Shown here: positions 1 to 5,350 of the stretch, one piece after another
Layout: each line of letters starts with the position of its first letter
Numbering within the stretch: position 1 is the stretch's first letter
Source of the DNA: an uncultured Massilia sp.
GTDB lineage: Bacteria > Pseudomonadota > Gammaproteobacteria > Burkholderiales > Burkholderiaceae
Assembly: GCA_946886065.1 (NCBI GenBank)
Contig: CAMPHU010000232.1
Coordinates: 1 to 6,922, forward strand
Length of the DNA stretch: 6,922 nt
Direction: 5' to 3'
Made by a program: the position numbers and the translations under genes
Notes under the pieces: generated by a model
Databases searched by the model: none
What the model saw: the letters and a program-made list of their open reading frames with translations, nothing else
What the model was told of the DNA's origin: nothing

Positions 1-2
1 TG

Positions 3-521
3 CGCATCCGCGGCGCCATGCTGGACGAGCTGCGCAACAGCGACTGGATGCCGCGCAGCACGCGCCAGAACATGCGCAAGGTCGAGACCGCGATGAACGA
101 GCTGCAGCAGCGCCTCGGCCGCCCGCCCAGCGAATCGGAAGTGGCCAAGTCGCTCAAGATGTCGCTGGCCGACTACCAGGACCTGCTGTCCGACGGCGGC
201 GGCCACCAGCTGGTCTATTACGAGGACTTCCGCGGCGACGACGACGACGGCAGCTTCCTCGACCGCTATGCGGTGGACGACGAGGATCCGCTGCGCAGCC
301 TGCTCGACACCGACTTCCGCCAGGCCGTGATCGACGCCATCGACAAGCTTCCGCCGCGCGAGAAGATGCTGATGGGCCTGTACTACGAAGAAGAACTCAA
401 CCTCAAGGAAATCGGCGCCGTCATGGGCGTGAGCGAATCGCGGGTGTCGCAGCTGCACACCCAGGCAGTGGCGCGCCTGCGCGCGGCGCTGCGGGAGCAA
501 TTGTGGACTGGTCCAGCGTAA
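3..521 (+). CDS. fliA: RNA polymerase sigma-28 factor FliA (5'-truncated by the window edge)
   Basis: This sigma factor directs RNA polymerase to late flagellar genes (flagellin, stator, chemotaxis). The reading frame is open from base 3, and the first visible residues are RIRGAMLDELR, the FliA signature at the end of region 2. From memory of E. coli FliA this is near its residue 74, so about 70 N-terminal residues lie outside the window; the ATG at 18 is internal and not the start. Next come region 3 (TRQNMRKVETAMNELQQRLG, then SESEVAKSLKM), an acidic linker containing DDDDG, and region 4 with LPPREKMLMGLYYEEELNL, KEIGAVMGVSESRVSQLH and the -35-recognition helix-turn-helix. The C-terminal tail (EQLWTGPA) runs slightly past the usual end because the last 19 bp overlap motC. 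Identification is very secure; only the missing N-terminus is unseen. Confidence 0.97.
   Translation, partial: RIRGAMLDELRNSDWMPRSTRQNMRKVETAMNELQQRLGRPPSESEVAKSLKMSLADYQDLLSDGGGHQLVYYEDFRGDDDDGSFLDRYAVDDEDPLRSLLDTDFRQAVIDAIDKLPPREKMLMGLYYEEELNLKEIGAVMGVSESRVSQLHTQAVARLRAALREQLWTGPA
493..497 (+). promoter_or_regulatory. Ribosome binding site fixing the GTG start of motC
   Basis: GGGAG lies 5 nt before the GTG at 503 and inside the fliA coding region. It is the only plausible start signal placing the first transmembrane helix at the N-terminus; the next in-frame ATG codons are well inside the protein. The overlap suggests motC translation is coupled to fliA. Confidence 0.7.
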
Positions 522-1246
522 TCGGCCTCATCCTGGCGCTGGCCGGCGTCTTCGTCGGCCATACGCTCGACGGCGGGCGCTTCGCCTCGCTGTTCCAGCC
601 GGCCGCCTTCGCCATCGTGGTGGTCGGCACCGCCGGCGCCGTGCTGCTGCAAAGCGAGCGCCGTACTTTCCTGCGCGGCATGCGCATGCTGCGCTGGGTC
701 TTCGTGCCGCCGCGCGGCGAACGCGACAAGCTGTCGCGCGAGATTGCCCTGTGGAGCCTGTCCGCGCGCCGCGACGGCCTGCTGTCGCTCGAGCAGTACA
801 TGGGGACCAAAGACCTCTACATCCAGAAGGGCCTGCGCCTGGTGGTCGACGGCATCCAGCCCGACAAGCTGCGCAGCCTGCTCGAGCACGAGATCAACGG
901 CTACGAATTCACCCAGCGCCAGGCGGCGCGCATCTGGGAATCGGCGGCCGGCTATGCGCCCACCATCGGCATCCTGGGCGCGGTGCTGGGCCTGATCCAC
1001 GTGATGGAAAACCTGTCCGATCCTTCGCGCCTGGGCTCGGGCATCGCCGTCGCCTTCGTCTCCACCGTCTACGGGGTGGGGCTGGCCAATCTGTTCTTCC
1101 ACCCGGTCGGCAACAAGCTCAAGGCCATCGTGGCGGACAAGGTGGCGCAGTACGAAATCCTGCTCGAAGTCTTCCACGACATCGCCACCGGCGACCACAC
1201 GCGCGTGATCGACGAACGCGTGGCCAGCCTGCTGGCCCGTCATTGA
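503..1246 (+). CDS. motC: Flagellar stator channel subunit, MotC/PomA-type MotA homologue
   Basis: This inner-membrane subunit surrounds the MotB-type partner and couples ion flow to torque on the rotor. The 247-residue length matches the short PomA/MotC branch, not the E. coli MotA type of about 295. Four membrane segments are visible near residues 5-20, 33-50, 150-168 and 182-200, with a charged cytoplasmic loop between the second and third. RRDGLLSLE (89-97) supplies the conserved Arg and Glu of the rotor-facing loop. YAPTIGILGAVLGLIHVM (151-168) carries Pro153, the counterpart of E. coli Pro173; Pro201 in FFHPVGNKL matches the second conserved proline. The start is GTG, inside the end of fliA, supported by GGGAG at 493-497 with 5 nt spacing and by TM1 starting right after it. 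The next gene is motD. By analogy with Pseudomonas MotCD it probably conducts protons, but ion choice cannot be read with certainty. Confidence 0.92.
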   Translation: MDWSSVIGLILALAGVFVGHTLDGGRFASLFQPAAFAIVVVGTAGAVLLQSERRTFLRGMRMLRWVFVPPRGERDKLSREIALWSLSARRDGLLSLEQYMGTKDLYIQKGLRLVVDGIQPDKLRSLLEHEINGYEFTQRQAARIWESAAGYAPTIGILGAVLGLIHVMENLSDPSRLGSGIAVAFVSTVYGVGLANLFFHPVGNKLKAIVADKVAQYEILLEVFHDIATGDHTRVIDERVASLLARH

Positions 1247-1263
1247 TGGCGGCCGGCTGAGCC

Positions 1264-2019
1264 ATGGCGCGCAAACGCTACGACGACGACCAGCCCCACG
1301 AGCAGCATGAGCGCTGGCTGATCTCCTACGCCGACTTCATCACCTTGCTGTTCGCCTTCTTCGTCGTGATGTACGCGATCTCGATCGTCAACGAGGGCAA
1401 GTACCGGGTGCTGTCCGATGCGCTGGGCGACGCCTTCGGCGGGCGCGGCGCGGCCCCCACCGTCAACACCCAGGTCGAGCCGGTGCTGCCGCTGTCCCAC
1501 CTCGTCAACCGCAAGCGCAACGAGATCGCGCGCCGCGAGCGCGAGAAGATGGCGGTGCTGGCGCGCGACCTGTCGGCGACCCTGCTGCCGCTGGTGAAGT
1601 CGGGCCAGGTGCGGGTGACCCGGAACGCGCGCGGCATCAGCGTCGAGATCAACGCCAGCGTGCTGTTCGCCCAGGGCGAGGCGGTGCTCGGAAGGGACGC
1701 GGGCGAGATCCTGCGCGCGGTCGGCGGCCTGCTCAGGAACGATTCCCACCGCATCGAGGTCGAAGGGCATACGGACAATGTGCCGATCGCCAGCGCCGTC
1801 TTTCCGTCCAACTGGGAACTGTCGGCCGCGCGCGCCAGCAGCGTGGTGCGCCTGTTCGTCGACAGCGGAGTGGGGGAGGGGCGCCTGTCCGCGATCGGCT
1901 ACGCCGCAACCCGCCCGGTAGCGCCGAACACCGACGCGCTCGGGCAGGCGCGCAACCGCCGCGTGGCGGTCATGATCCTGGCTGCCTTGCCGGAAACCGG
2001 CGGAGAACTGGCGGACTGA
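1264..2019 (+). CDS. motD: Flagellar stator anchor MotD (MotB family, OmpA-like C-terminus)
   Basis: This is the partner of MotC: it supplies the ion-binding carboxylate and fixes the stator to peptidoglycan. After a short charged N-terminus the single membrane helix (about 20-40) contains SYADFITLLFAFFVVMYA, with Asp24 in the YADF motif as the expected ion-binding residue. A plug/linker region follows (about 45-110, rich in charged residues around 82-100). The OmpA-like peptidoglycan-binding domain spans about 128-240, with VEGHTDNVPI (166-175), NWELSAARA (183-191) and QARNRRVAV (228-236). The 251-residue length is normal for the family. It lies 17 bp after motC in the same direction. No good Shine-Dalgarno sequence is visible before the ATG, and a TGATG junction at the motC stop opens only a 4-codon reading frame, so coupled translation is likely. 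The MotC/MotD assignment over MotA/MotB rests on the partner's subtype. Confidence 0.92.
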   Translation: MARKRYDDDQPHEQHERWLISYADFITLLFAFFVVMYAISIVNEGKYRVLSDALGDAFGGRGAAPTVNTQVEPVLPLSHLVNRKRNEIARREREKMAVLARDLSATLLPLVKSGQVRVTRNARGISVEINASVLFAQGEAVLGRDAGEILRAVGGLLRNDSHRIEVEGHTDNVPIASAVFPSNWELSAARASSVVRLFVDSGVGEGRLSAIGYAATRPVAPNTDALGQARNRRVAVMILAALPETGGELAD

Positions 2020-2071
2020 GTGCCAACTGAACAGCGCCTAATTTTCGATTAAGAATTGCAAGAATCTTTCG

Positions 2072-2087
2072 TGGTAGCCTGCTTGCT
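2072..2087 (+). promoter_or_regulatory. Sigma-54 (RpoN) -24/-12 promoter candidate
   Basis: TGGTAGCCTGCTTGCT matches the consensus TGGCACG-N4-TTGCW at all the most conserved positions: TGG, A, then TTGCT, with GG (2073-2074) and GC (2085-2086) separated by exactly 10 bp. Transcription would begin about 12 nt downstream, near 2098, giving a leader of about 20 nt before the start chosen for the next gene. The activator site expected 100-200 bp upstream would fall inside motD and was not identified. Confidence 0.6.
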
Positions 2088-2108
2088 GAAATAATATTTC
2101 ATGGCCAT

Positions 2109-2113
2109 GGGAG
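2109..2113 (+). promoter_or_regulatory. Ribosome binding site deciding the start of the prodomain-like gene
   Basis: GGGAG sits 5 nt before the ATG at 2119. In-frame ATGs also occur at 2101, 2107 and 2137. The ones at 2101 and 2107 lack a Shine-Dalgarno sequence, and 2101 would lie almost on the predicted transcription start. Starting at 2119 also gives a compact, classical signal peptide. Confidence 0.65.
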
Positions 2114-2118
2114 CGCGA

Positions 2119-2610
2119 ATGCATGTCAAACGGAGTATGCCGGCGGTACTGCTGGCCCTGGCGGGACTGGTCGGCGCCAGCGGCGCCGTGGAGGCGGACG
2201 TGAACGTGCGCCACCGCCTGGACGTGGAAACCACGGGCGGCAAGGTGCTGGTGCGCGTGACCATCGAGAACCACGGCGAAAAGACGATCTGGGTGCCGCG
2301 CGAAGTGGCGGCCGAGGACGCGCTGACCGGCAAGCGCTTCGACCTGCGCGAAGCCAGGGGCGGGCGCGAGGTGCAATATGCCGGGCCGATGGTCAAGCGC
2401 GCCGCCTACACGGCCGCCGACTACCTCGAGGTCAAGCCCCACACCATGCACCTCAACACGGTCGACATCACCCCTTCCTATGCCTTCAAGAAGGGGACGC
2501 AGGCCTACGAGATCAGCTATCCCGGCCCCTGGCTGCCGGACGTGAACAAGCTCGACGAAGTCAATAGCAGCCCGTCGGAGCCGGTGCGCTTCACCTACAC
2601 GGCAAAGTAA
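2119..2610 (+). CDS. Exported stand-alone homologue of the M35 peptidase prodomain
   Basis: The 163-residue product has a signal peptide (MHVKRSMPAVLLALAGLVGA, then a likely cut after VEA at 24-26), so it should act in the periplasm or outside the cell. There is no catalytic motif, no cysteine in the mature part and no membrane anchor. The mature part looks like an all-beta, Ig-like domain. It aligns along its length with the N-terminal domains of the two M35 peptidases encoded at 2680-3759 and 3978-5054: VLVRVTIEN (43-51) with VVVKVTLTN and VLVRVTLTN; YAGPMVKR (87-94) with YLGPIIKR; DYLEVKP (101-107) with DYFVIKP; YEISY (130-134) with YQISY. It ends where their linkers start. It has its own promoter-like element and terminator, and is convergent with the peptidases. 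A role as in-trans inhibitor, folding helper or protection factor is inference; a relic of a lost peptidase is the alternative. The homology call is firmer than any function. Confidence 0.85.
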   Translation: MHVKRSMPAVLLALAGLVGASGAVEADVNVRHRLDVETTGGKVLVRVTIENHGEKTIWVPREVAAEDALTGKRFDLREARGGREVQYAGPMVKRAAYTAADYLEVKPHTMHLNTVDITPSYAFKKGTQAYEISYPGPWLPDVNKLDEVNSSPSEPVRFTYTAK

Positions 2611-2620
2611 GGTCCCGATG

Positions 2621-2661
2621 AAAAGGGGAGGGAGCACCGCCAGGTGCTTCCTCCCCTTTTT
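2621..2661 (+). terminator. Strong rho-independent terminator, probably bidirectional
   Basis: An 18-bp stem (arms 2621-2638 and 2643-2660, a single G-U wobble, loop GCCA) ends in TTTTT on the + strand. The stem starts with AAAA, so the - strand reading also ends in a T tract. It lies 10 bp after the + strand prodomain-like gene and 19 bp after the stop of the - strand peptidase, so it suits both convergent transcripts. Confidence 0.92.
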
Positions 2662-2679
2662 CCTGCCCGCGGCGAACGC

Positions 2680-3759
2680 TTAGTTCAGCGCCGGGGTATT
2701 CTCGCCGAAATATTCATGGTTGTCGGCGTTGTCGACAGCCTTGTTCGGATCGCTGATCGCCAGGCTGGCGGCGCCGCTCTGGCCGTAGACGTGGTCGTCG
2801 GTGCCCGCCACCACGTTGAAGTGGCTCATCTCGTGCACCAGGGTGCCGCCCTTGGAGTCGGTGCCGGTCATCGGCGCCGACCAGAAGGCGCGGCAGACGT
2901 AGATCTTGTACGGCTGGGTCGGATACACGTAGGCGTAGTAGCTCTGCTTGCAGCCGCAGTCCACGGTCACCGGCTTGTTGTCGAAGGCGTCCTTGATGGC
3001 CGTGAAATGCGACTTCACGGTCGACTGGCGCGCGCTGGTCACGGTGCCGAACCACTTGGTGTAGCGCGGACCCATGGTGGTCTTGGCCATGTAGGTGTTG
3101 CCGCTGTCGGCCATCGCCTTGCCGGCCGCCATCGCCTGCTGGACCGTGCTCTGCTGGGTGGCGGTGCAGTTCGTATAGCTCAGGCTGGCCGGCTGCACGC
3201 CCGCGTCGCGCTTCATGGCTTCCAGGTCCAGGATGGCCTGCGGGGTGGCGCCGCGCGGCAGGCGGGCGTCGATCCACATGCTGGCCACGTTGGATTCCAT
3301 CTCGCGGTCGGCCTTGTCGGCGGCGTTCAGGAACAGCGCGGGCGAGGCGACCTTGTAGCTGATCTGGTAATCGCCGGTCACGCTCATGTCGTACAGGGCC
3401 GACAGCTCGACCTTGACGGTATGGGTGGCGCCCGGCTTGATCACGAAGTAGTCCGACTTCTTCGGCACCGGACGCTTGATGATCGGGCCCAGGTAGGGCA
3501 CCGGCTCGCCGTCGCGGGTCACTTCGAACAGCGGCGTGTCCAGGCCCTGGAACGGGGTCAGCCACTTCAGGACGTACTGCGGCGTGTCCGAGGTGTTGGT
3601 CAGGGTCACCTTGACCACCACGTCGTCGTCTTGCCCCAGCGCGTGCTTTTCCGTCTCCACAGCGATGTTGACGCCCTTCGGCGCGGCGCTGGCGCCTCCG
3701 CAGGCCATCGCCAGTGCTGCCACTCCCAATGCCGATTTCCAGAATCCGTTCAAGCTCAT
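2680..3759 (-). CDS. Secreted M35 lysine-specific metalloendopeptidase (aspzincin), copy 1
   Basis: This 359-residue zinc endopeptidase precursor probably cleaves on the N-terminal side of lysine in extracellular proteins. In order: signal peptide (1 to about 25, cut near ASA), Ig-like prodomain (about 28-163), linker (about 164-193), catalytic domain (about 194-359). HEMSH (309-313) gives two zinc ligands and the catalytic Glu310; GTDDHVYG follows, with Asp322 nine residues after the second His as third ligand and Tyr325 as the expected transition-state residue. Cys198, 268, 270 and 289 reproduce the two-disulfide spacing I recall for Grifola frondosa MEP. Asp346 and Glu349 fall at the positions that hold the P1' lysine there. 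The ATG at 3759 is preceded by GGAG (3767-3770) with a 7-nt gap; in-frame codons upstream to 3825 lack such a signal and would spoil the signal peptide. It lies downstream of its paralogue, separated by 218 bp. The Aeromonas AsaP1-type toxins are the closest known analogues. Confidence 0.93.
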   Translation of the reverse strand: MSLNGFWKSALGVAALAMACGGASAAPKGVNIAVETEKHALGQDDDVVVKVTLTNTSDTPQYVLKWLTPFQGLDTPLFEVTRDGEPVPYLGPIIKRPVPKKSDYFVIKPGATHTVKVELSALYDMSVTGDYQISYKVASPALFLNAADKADREMESNVASMWIDARLPRGATPQAILDLEAMKRDAGVQPASLSYTNCTATQQSTVQQAMAAGKAMADSGNTYMAKTTMGPRYTKWFGTVTSARQSTVKSHFTAIKDAFDNKPVTVDCGCKQSYYAYVYPTQPYKIYVCRAFWSAPMTGTDSKGGTLVHEMSHFNVVAGTDDHVYGQSGAASLAISDPNKAVDNADNHEYFGENTPALN

Positions 3760-3858
3760 ATCGTTTCTCCGTGTGTGAAAGTTATGCGGCTTGCTGCAGC
3801 CATCGTTATCGGGCCGCCCCCGCACGACTTGTCTGTACAGGATGCGGCCCGTTGACGA

Positions 3859-3886
3859 TATTTACGGATTCAAGTTCCTATGTAAA
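3859..3886 (-). promoter_or_regulatory. Possible sigma-70 promoter for M35 peptidase copy 1
   Basis: Read on the - strand, TTTACA (3886-3881) and TAAATA (3864-3859) are 16 bp apart in an AT-rich patch between the two peptidase genes. The -35 matches consensus 5 of 6, the -10 only 3 of 6. It would give a leader of roughly 90 nt. This is a weak call, made because the 218-bp gap suggests copy 1 has its own promoter. Confidence 0.3.
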
Positions 3887-3894
3887 GTTGATTC

Positions 3895-3910
3895 ATGTCA
3901 GATGTGACAT
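3895..3910. repeat. Perfect 6-bp inverted repeat, possible operator
   Basis: ATGTCA-gatg-TGACAT is a 16-bp dyad in the 218-bp gap (3760-3977) between the two peptidase genes, just upstream of the promoter candidate for copy 1. Size and spacing suit a dimeric transcription factor. I do not recognise the regulator. The rest of this gap holds no reading frame, RNA gene or terminator that I can support. Confidence 0.35.
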
Positions 3911-3977
3911 TTTTTGCGAATTGTCAACGAGATCCGACAGTCAATTGGAACACGCTTGCATTTTGAAACCGTCGGTG

Positions 3978-5054
3978 CTAACGCTTTTGCTGAGGTGGTG
4001 TGTTCTCCCCGAAATACTCGTGCGTATCCGCGTTGTTGAGCGCGCGCTCGGGAGCGGTGCGCGCCAGTTCCATCGCGCCGGCCTGGCCATAGACGTGGTC
4101 GTCGGTGCCGGCCACGGCGTCGAAATGGCTCATCTCATGCACCAGGGTTCCGCCGCGCGAATCGGTGCCGGTATTCGCCGCGCTCCAGAACGCCTTGCAG
4201 ACATAGATCTTGTAGGGCCGGGACGGATACACATAGGCGAAATAGGGCTCGTCGCAGCCGCAGTCGAGCGCCAGCGGCTTGCTCTCGAAGGTGTCGCGGA
4301 TGGCGGCGAAATTGGCGCTCGCCCTGGCGCCGCGCTGCGCGTCCGGGGCGCCGAACCAGGTCGTGTAGCGCGCTCCGTAGGCTTGGCCGGACGTGAGGTA
4401 GGCGTGGCCGTCGGCGGCCATCGCGCGGCCCGCGTCCACGGCCGCCGCCAGCTGCTCCTGCTGGGCGTTCGAGCACTGGCTGAAGGCCAGGCTGCCGGCC
4501 GCGGTTTCCTGCGCGGTTTCCCGGGCGGGCGCGGGCGCACTCTTGGCGCCGCGCGGCAGCCGGCCTTCGACCCAGATGCTCACCGGGCTGGACGCCAGCT
4601 CGCCCGTCACCGCATGCAAACCCAGGCCCGGCAGCGGCGCCGCCGGGCTGTGGTAGCGCACCGTATAGGCGCCGGTGATGTGCATTTCGTAGAGCGCGGA
4701 CAGCTCGACCGTCTGGGTTACCGAAGCGCCGGGCTCGATCGGCACGAAGTCGGCCGGCCGCGGCGCGGGACGCTTGATCTCCACCCCGAGGTAGCGCACC
4801 GGCTGGCCGTCGCGGCGGATGTCGAACAGGGACGACTGGACGCCGTCCAGCGGCGTGCGCCAGCGCAGCACGTGCTGGGCCAGGCCCGAGGTATTGGTCA
4901 GGGTGACGCGCACCAGCACGTCGTCGCCGCGCCCGACGGAAGGACGGACGGCTTCGAGCCTGACGGCGACGCCGGCCTGGGACGGCTGGGCGGCGCCGGC
5001 AGGGGCGCACATGAGGACGAAAGTAAAGAGCAGGGCCGTGCAATAGCGGGACAT
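3978..5054 (-). CDS. Secreted M35 lysine-specific metalloendopeptidase (aspzincin), copy 2
   Basis: This is a 358-residue paralogue of the neighbouring peptidase with the same plan: signal peptide (1 to about 22), Ig-like prodomain (about 28-162), an Ala/Pro/Glu-rich linker (about 169-189) and catalytic domain (about 190-358). HEMSH (306-310) and GTDDHVYG (316-323) supply zinc ligands His306, His310 and Asp319, catalytic Glu307 and Tyr322. Cys194, 265, 267 and 286 again fit two disulfides; Asp343 and Glu346 are the predicted lysine-binding acids. Across the 60-residue core from CGC to VYGQ the two copies share 48 residues by my count, while the linkers hardly match. AGGAGG (5059-5064 on the - strand) lies 4 nt before the ATG, a strong site with short spacing. 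The gene is first of the tandem pair and divergent from the globin/GGDEF gene. No key residue is missing, so I expect it to be active. The exact mature N-terminus is unknown. Confidence 0.93.
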   Translation of the reverse strand: MSRYCTALLFTFVLMCAPAGAAQPSQAGVAVRLEAVRPSVGRGDDVLVRVTLTNTSGLAQHVLRWRTPLDGVQSSLFDIRRDGQPVRYLGVEIKRPAPRPADFVPIEPGASVTQTVELSALYEMHITGAYTVRYHSPAAPLPGLGLHAVTGELASSPVSIWVEGRLPRGAKSAPAPARETAQETAAGSLAFSQCSNAQQEQLAAAVDAGRAMAADGHAYLTSGQAYGARYTTWFGAPDAQRGARASANFAAIRDTFESKPLALDCGCDEPYFAYVYPSRPYKIYVCKAFWSAANTGTDSRGGTLVHEMSHFDAVAGTDDHVYGQAGAMELARTAPERALNNADTHEYFGENTPPQQKR

Positions 5055-5225
5055 GTTTCCTCCTGGATGATGTGTCCCGCTTACTGTCCCGCCGCTATGC
5101 GACCTAGATATTGCGTCAGTTCAACACTCTTCGCTGATTCATTGCCGGGCTGCAATAACCCTGTTGCCAATGGGCCAAATAAACAACAGTTGCAAAGTGT
5201 TTACTCGATCAGCGCCGGGATGCTT

Positions 5226-5234
5226 TGCTATCAT
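5226..5234 (+). promoter_or_regulatory. Extended -10 promoter candidate for the globin/GGDEF gene
   Basis: TGCTATCAT combines the TGN extension with a TATCAT -10 hexamer (5 of 6 to consensus). There is no good -35 at the usual distance, as is tolerated for extended -10 promoters. Transcription would begin near 5241, leaving a leader of about 110 nt. Confidence 0.35.
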
Positions 5235-5340
5235 GCAACGACTGTATTGATTCAGCCAACACCCCGCCGCGGCAGCTTCCCCATGAGATTCCACAAGACA
5301 GACGCAACGATGCACAAGCTGGTGCGGCATGCCCGCGCGT

Positions 5341-5345
5341 GGAGG
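5341..5345 (+). promoter_or_regulatory. Ribosome binding site of the globin/GGDEF gene
   Basis: GGAGG lies 5 nt before the ATG at 5351, and this decides the start. The upstream ATGs at 5283 and 5310 are in a different frame that closes at 5354. Confidence 0.8.
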
Positions 5346-5350
5346 CAGGC

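Larger units (their letters stand above)
5055..5350. other. Divergent intergenic region between peptidase copy 2 and the globin/GGDEF gene
   Basis: This 296-bp stretch is less GC-rich than the genes beside it and should hold the promoters of both divergent genes. Visible elements are the strong ribosome binding sites at each end, an extended -10 on the + strand at 5226-5234, and an inverted repeat CTGTTG (5161-5166) / CAACAG (5184-5189) with a 17-nt spacer. I see no RNA gene, riboswitch or convincing protein-coding frame. Confidence 0.5.

Noticed and set aside
383..1243. A 286-codon open frame on the - strand across fliA and motC
   Set aside because: It is antisense to two well-recognised flagellar genes, with His/Gln/Ala/Val-rich shadow composition.
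1246..1260. A 4-codon frame starting at the motC stop (TGATG)
   Set aside because: It is far too short to be a gene. At most it helps ribosomes reach the motD start.
3685..3759. Lipoprotein signal (Cys20) at the start of peptidase copy 1
   Set aside because: Residues before Cys20 are Ala-Met-Ala, a poor lipobox, while ASA at 23-25 is a good signal peptidase I site. The paralogue has no lipobox either.
2644..3855. A 403-codon open frame on the + strand across peptidase copy 1
   Set aside because: It begins inside the terminator hairpin and is antisense to a clear peptidase gene; the composition is that of a shadow frame.
3895..3916. The dyad followed by TTTTTT read as a + strand terminator
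   Set aside because: The stem is only 6 bp and AT-rich, and no + strand gene ends there. An operator is the better reading.
5132..5147. A GG-N10-GC element on the - strand upstream of peptidase copy 2, resembling sigma-54
   Set aside because: Only GGCA and GC match; the TT of the -12 element and the leading T are absent. It is too weak to call beside the much better site at 2072-2087.
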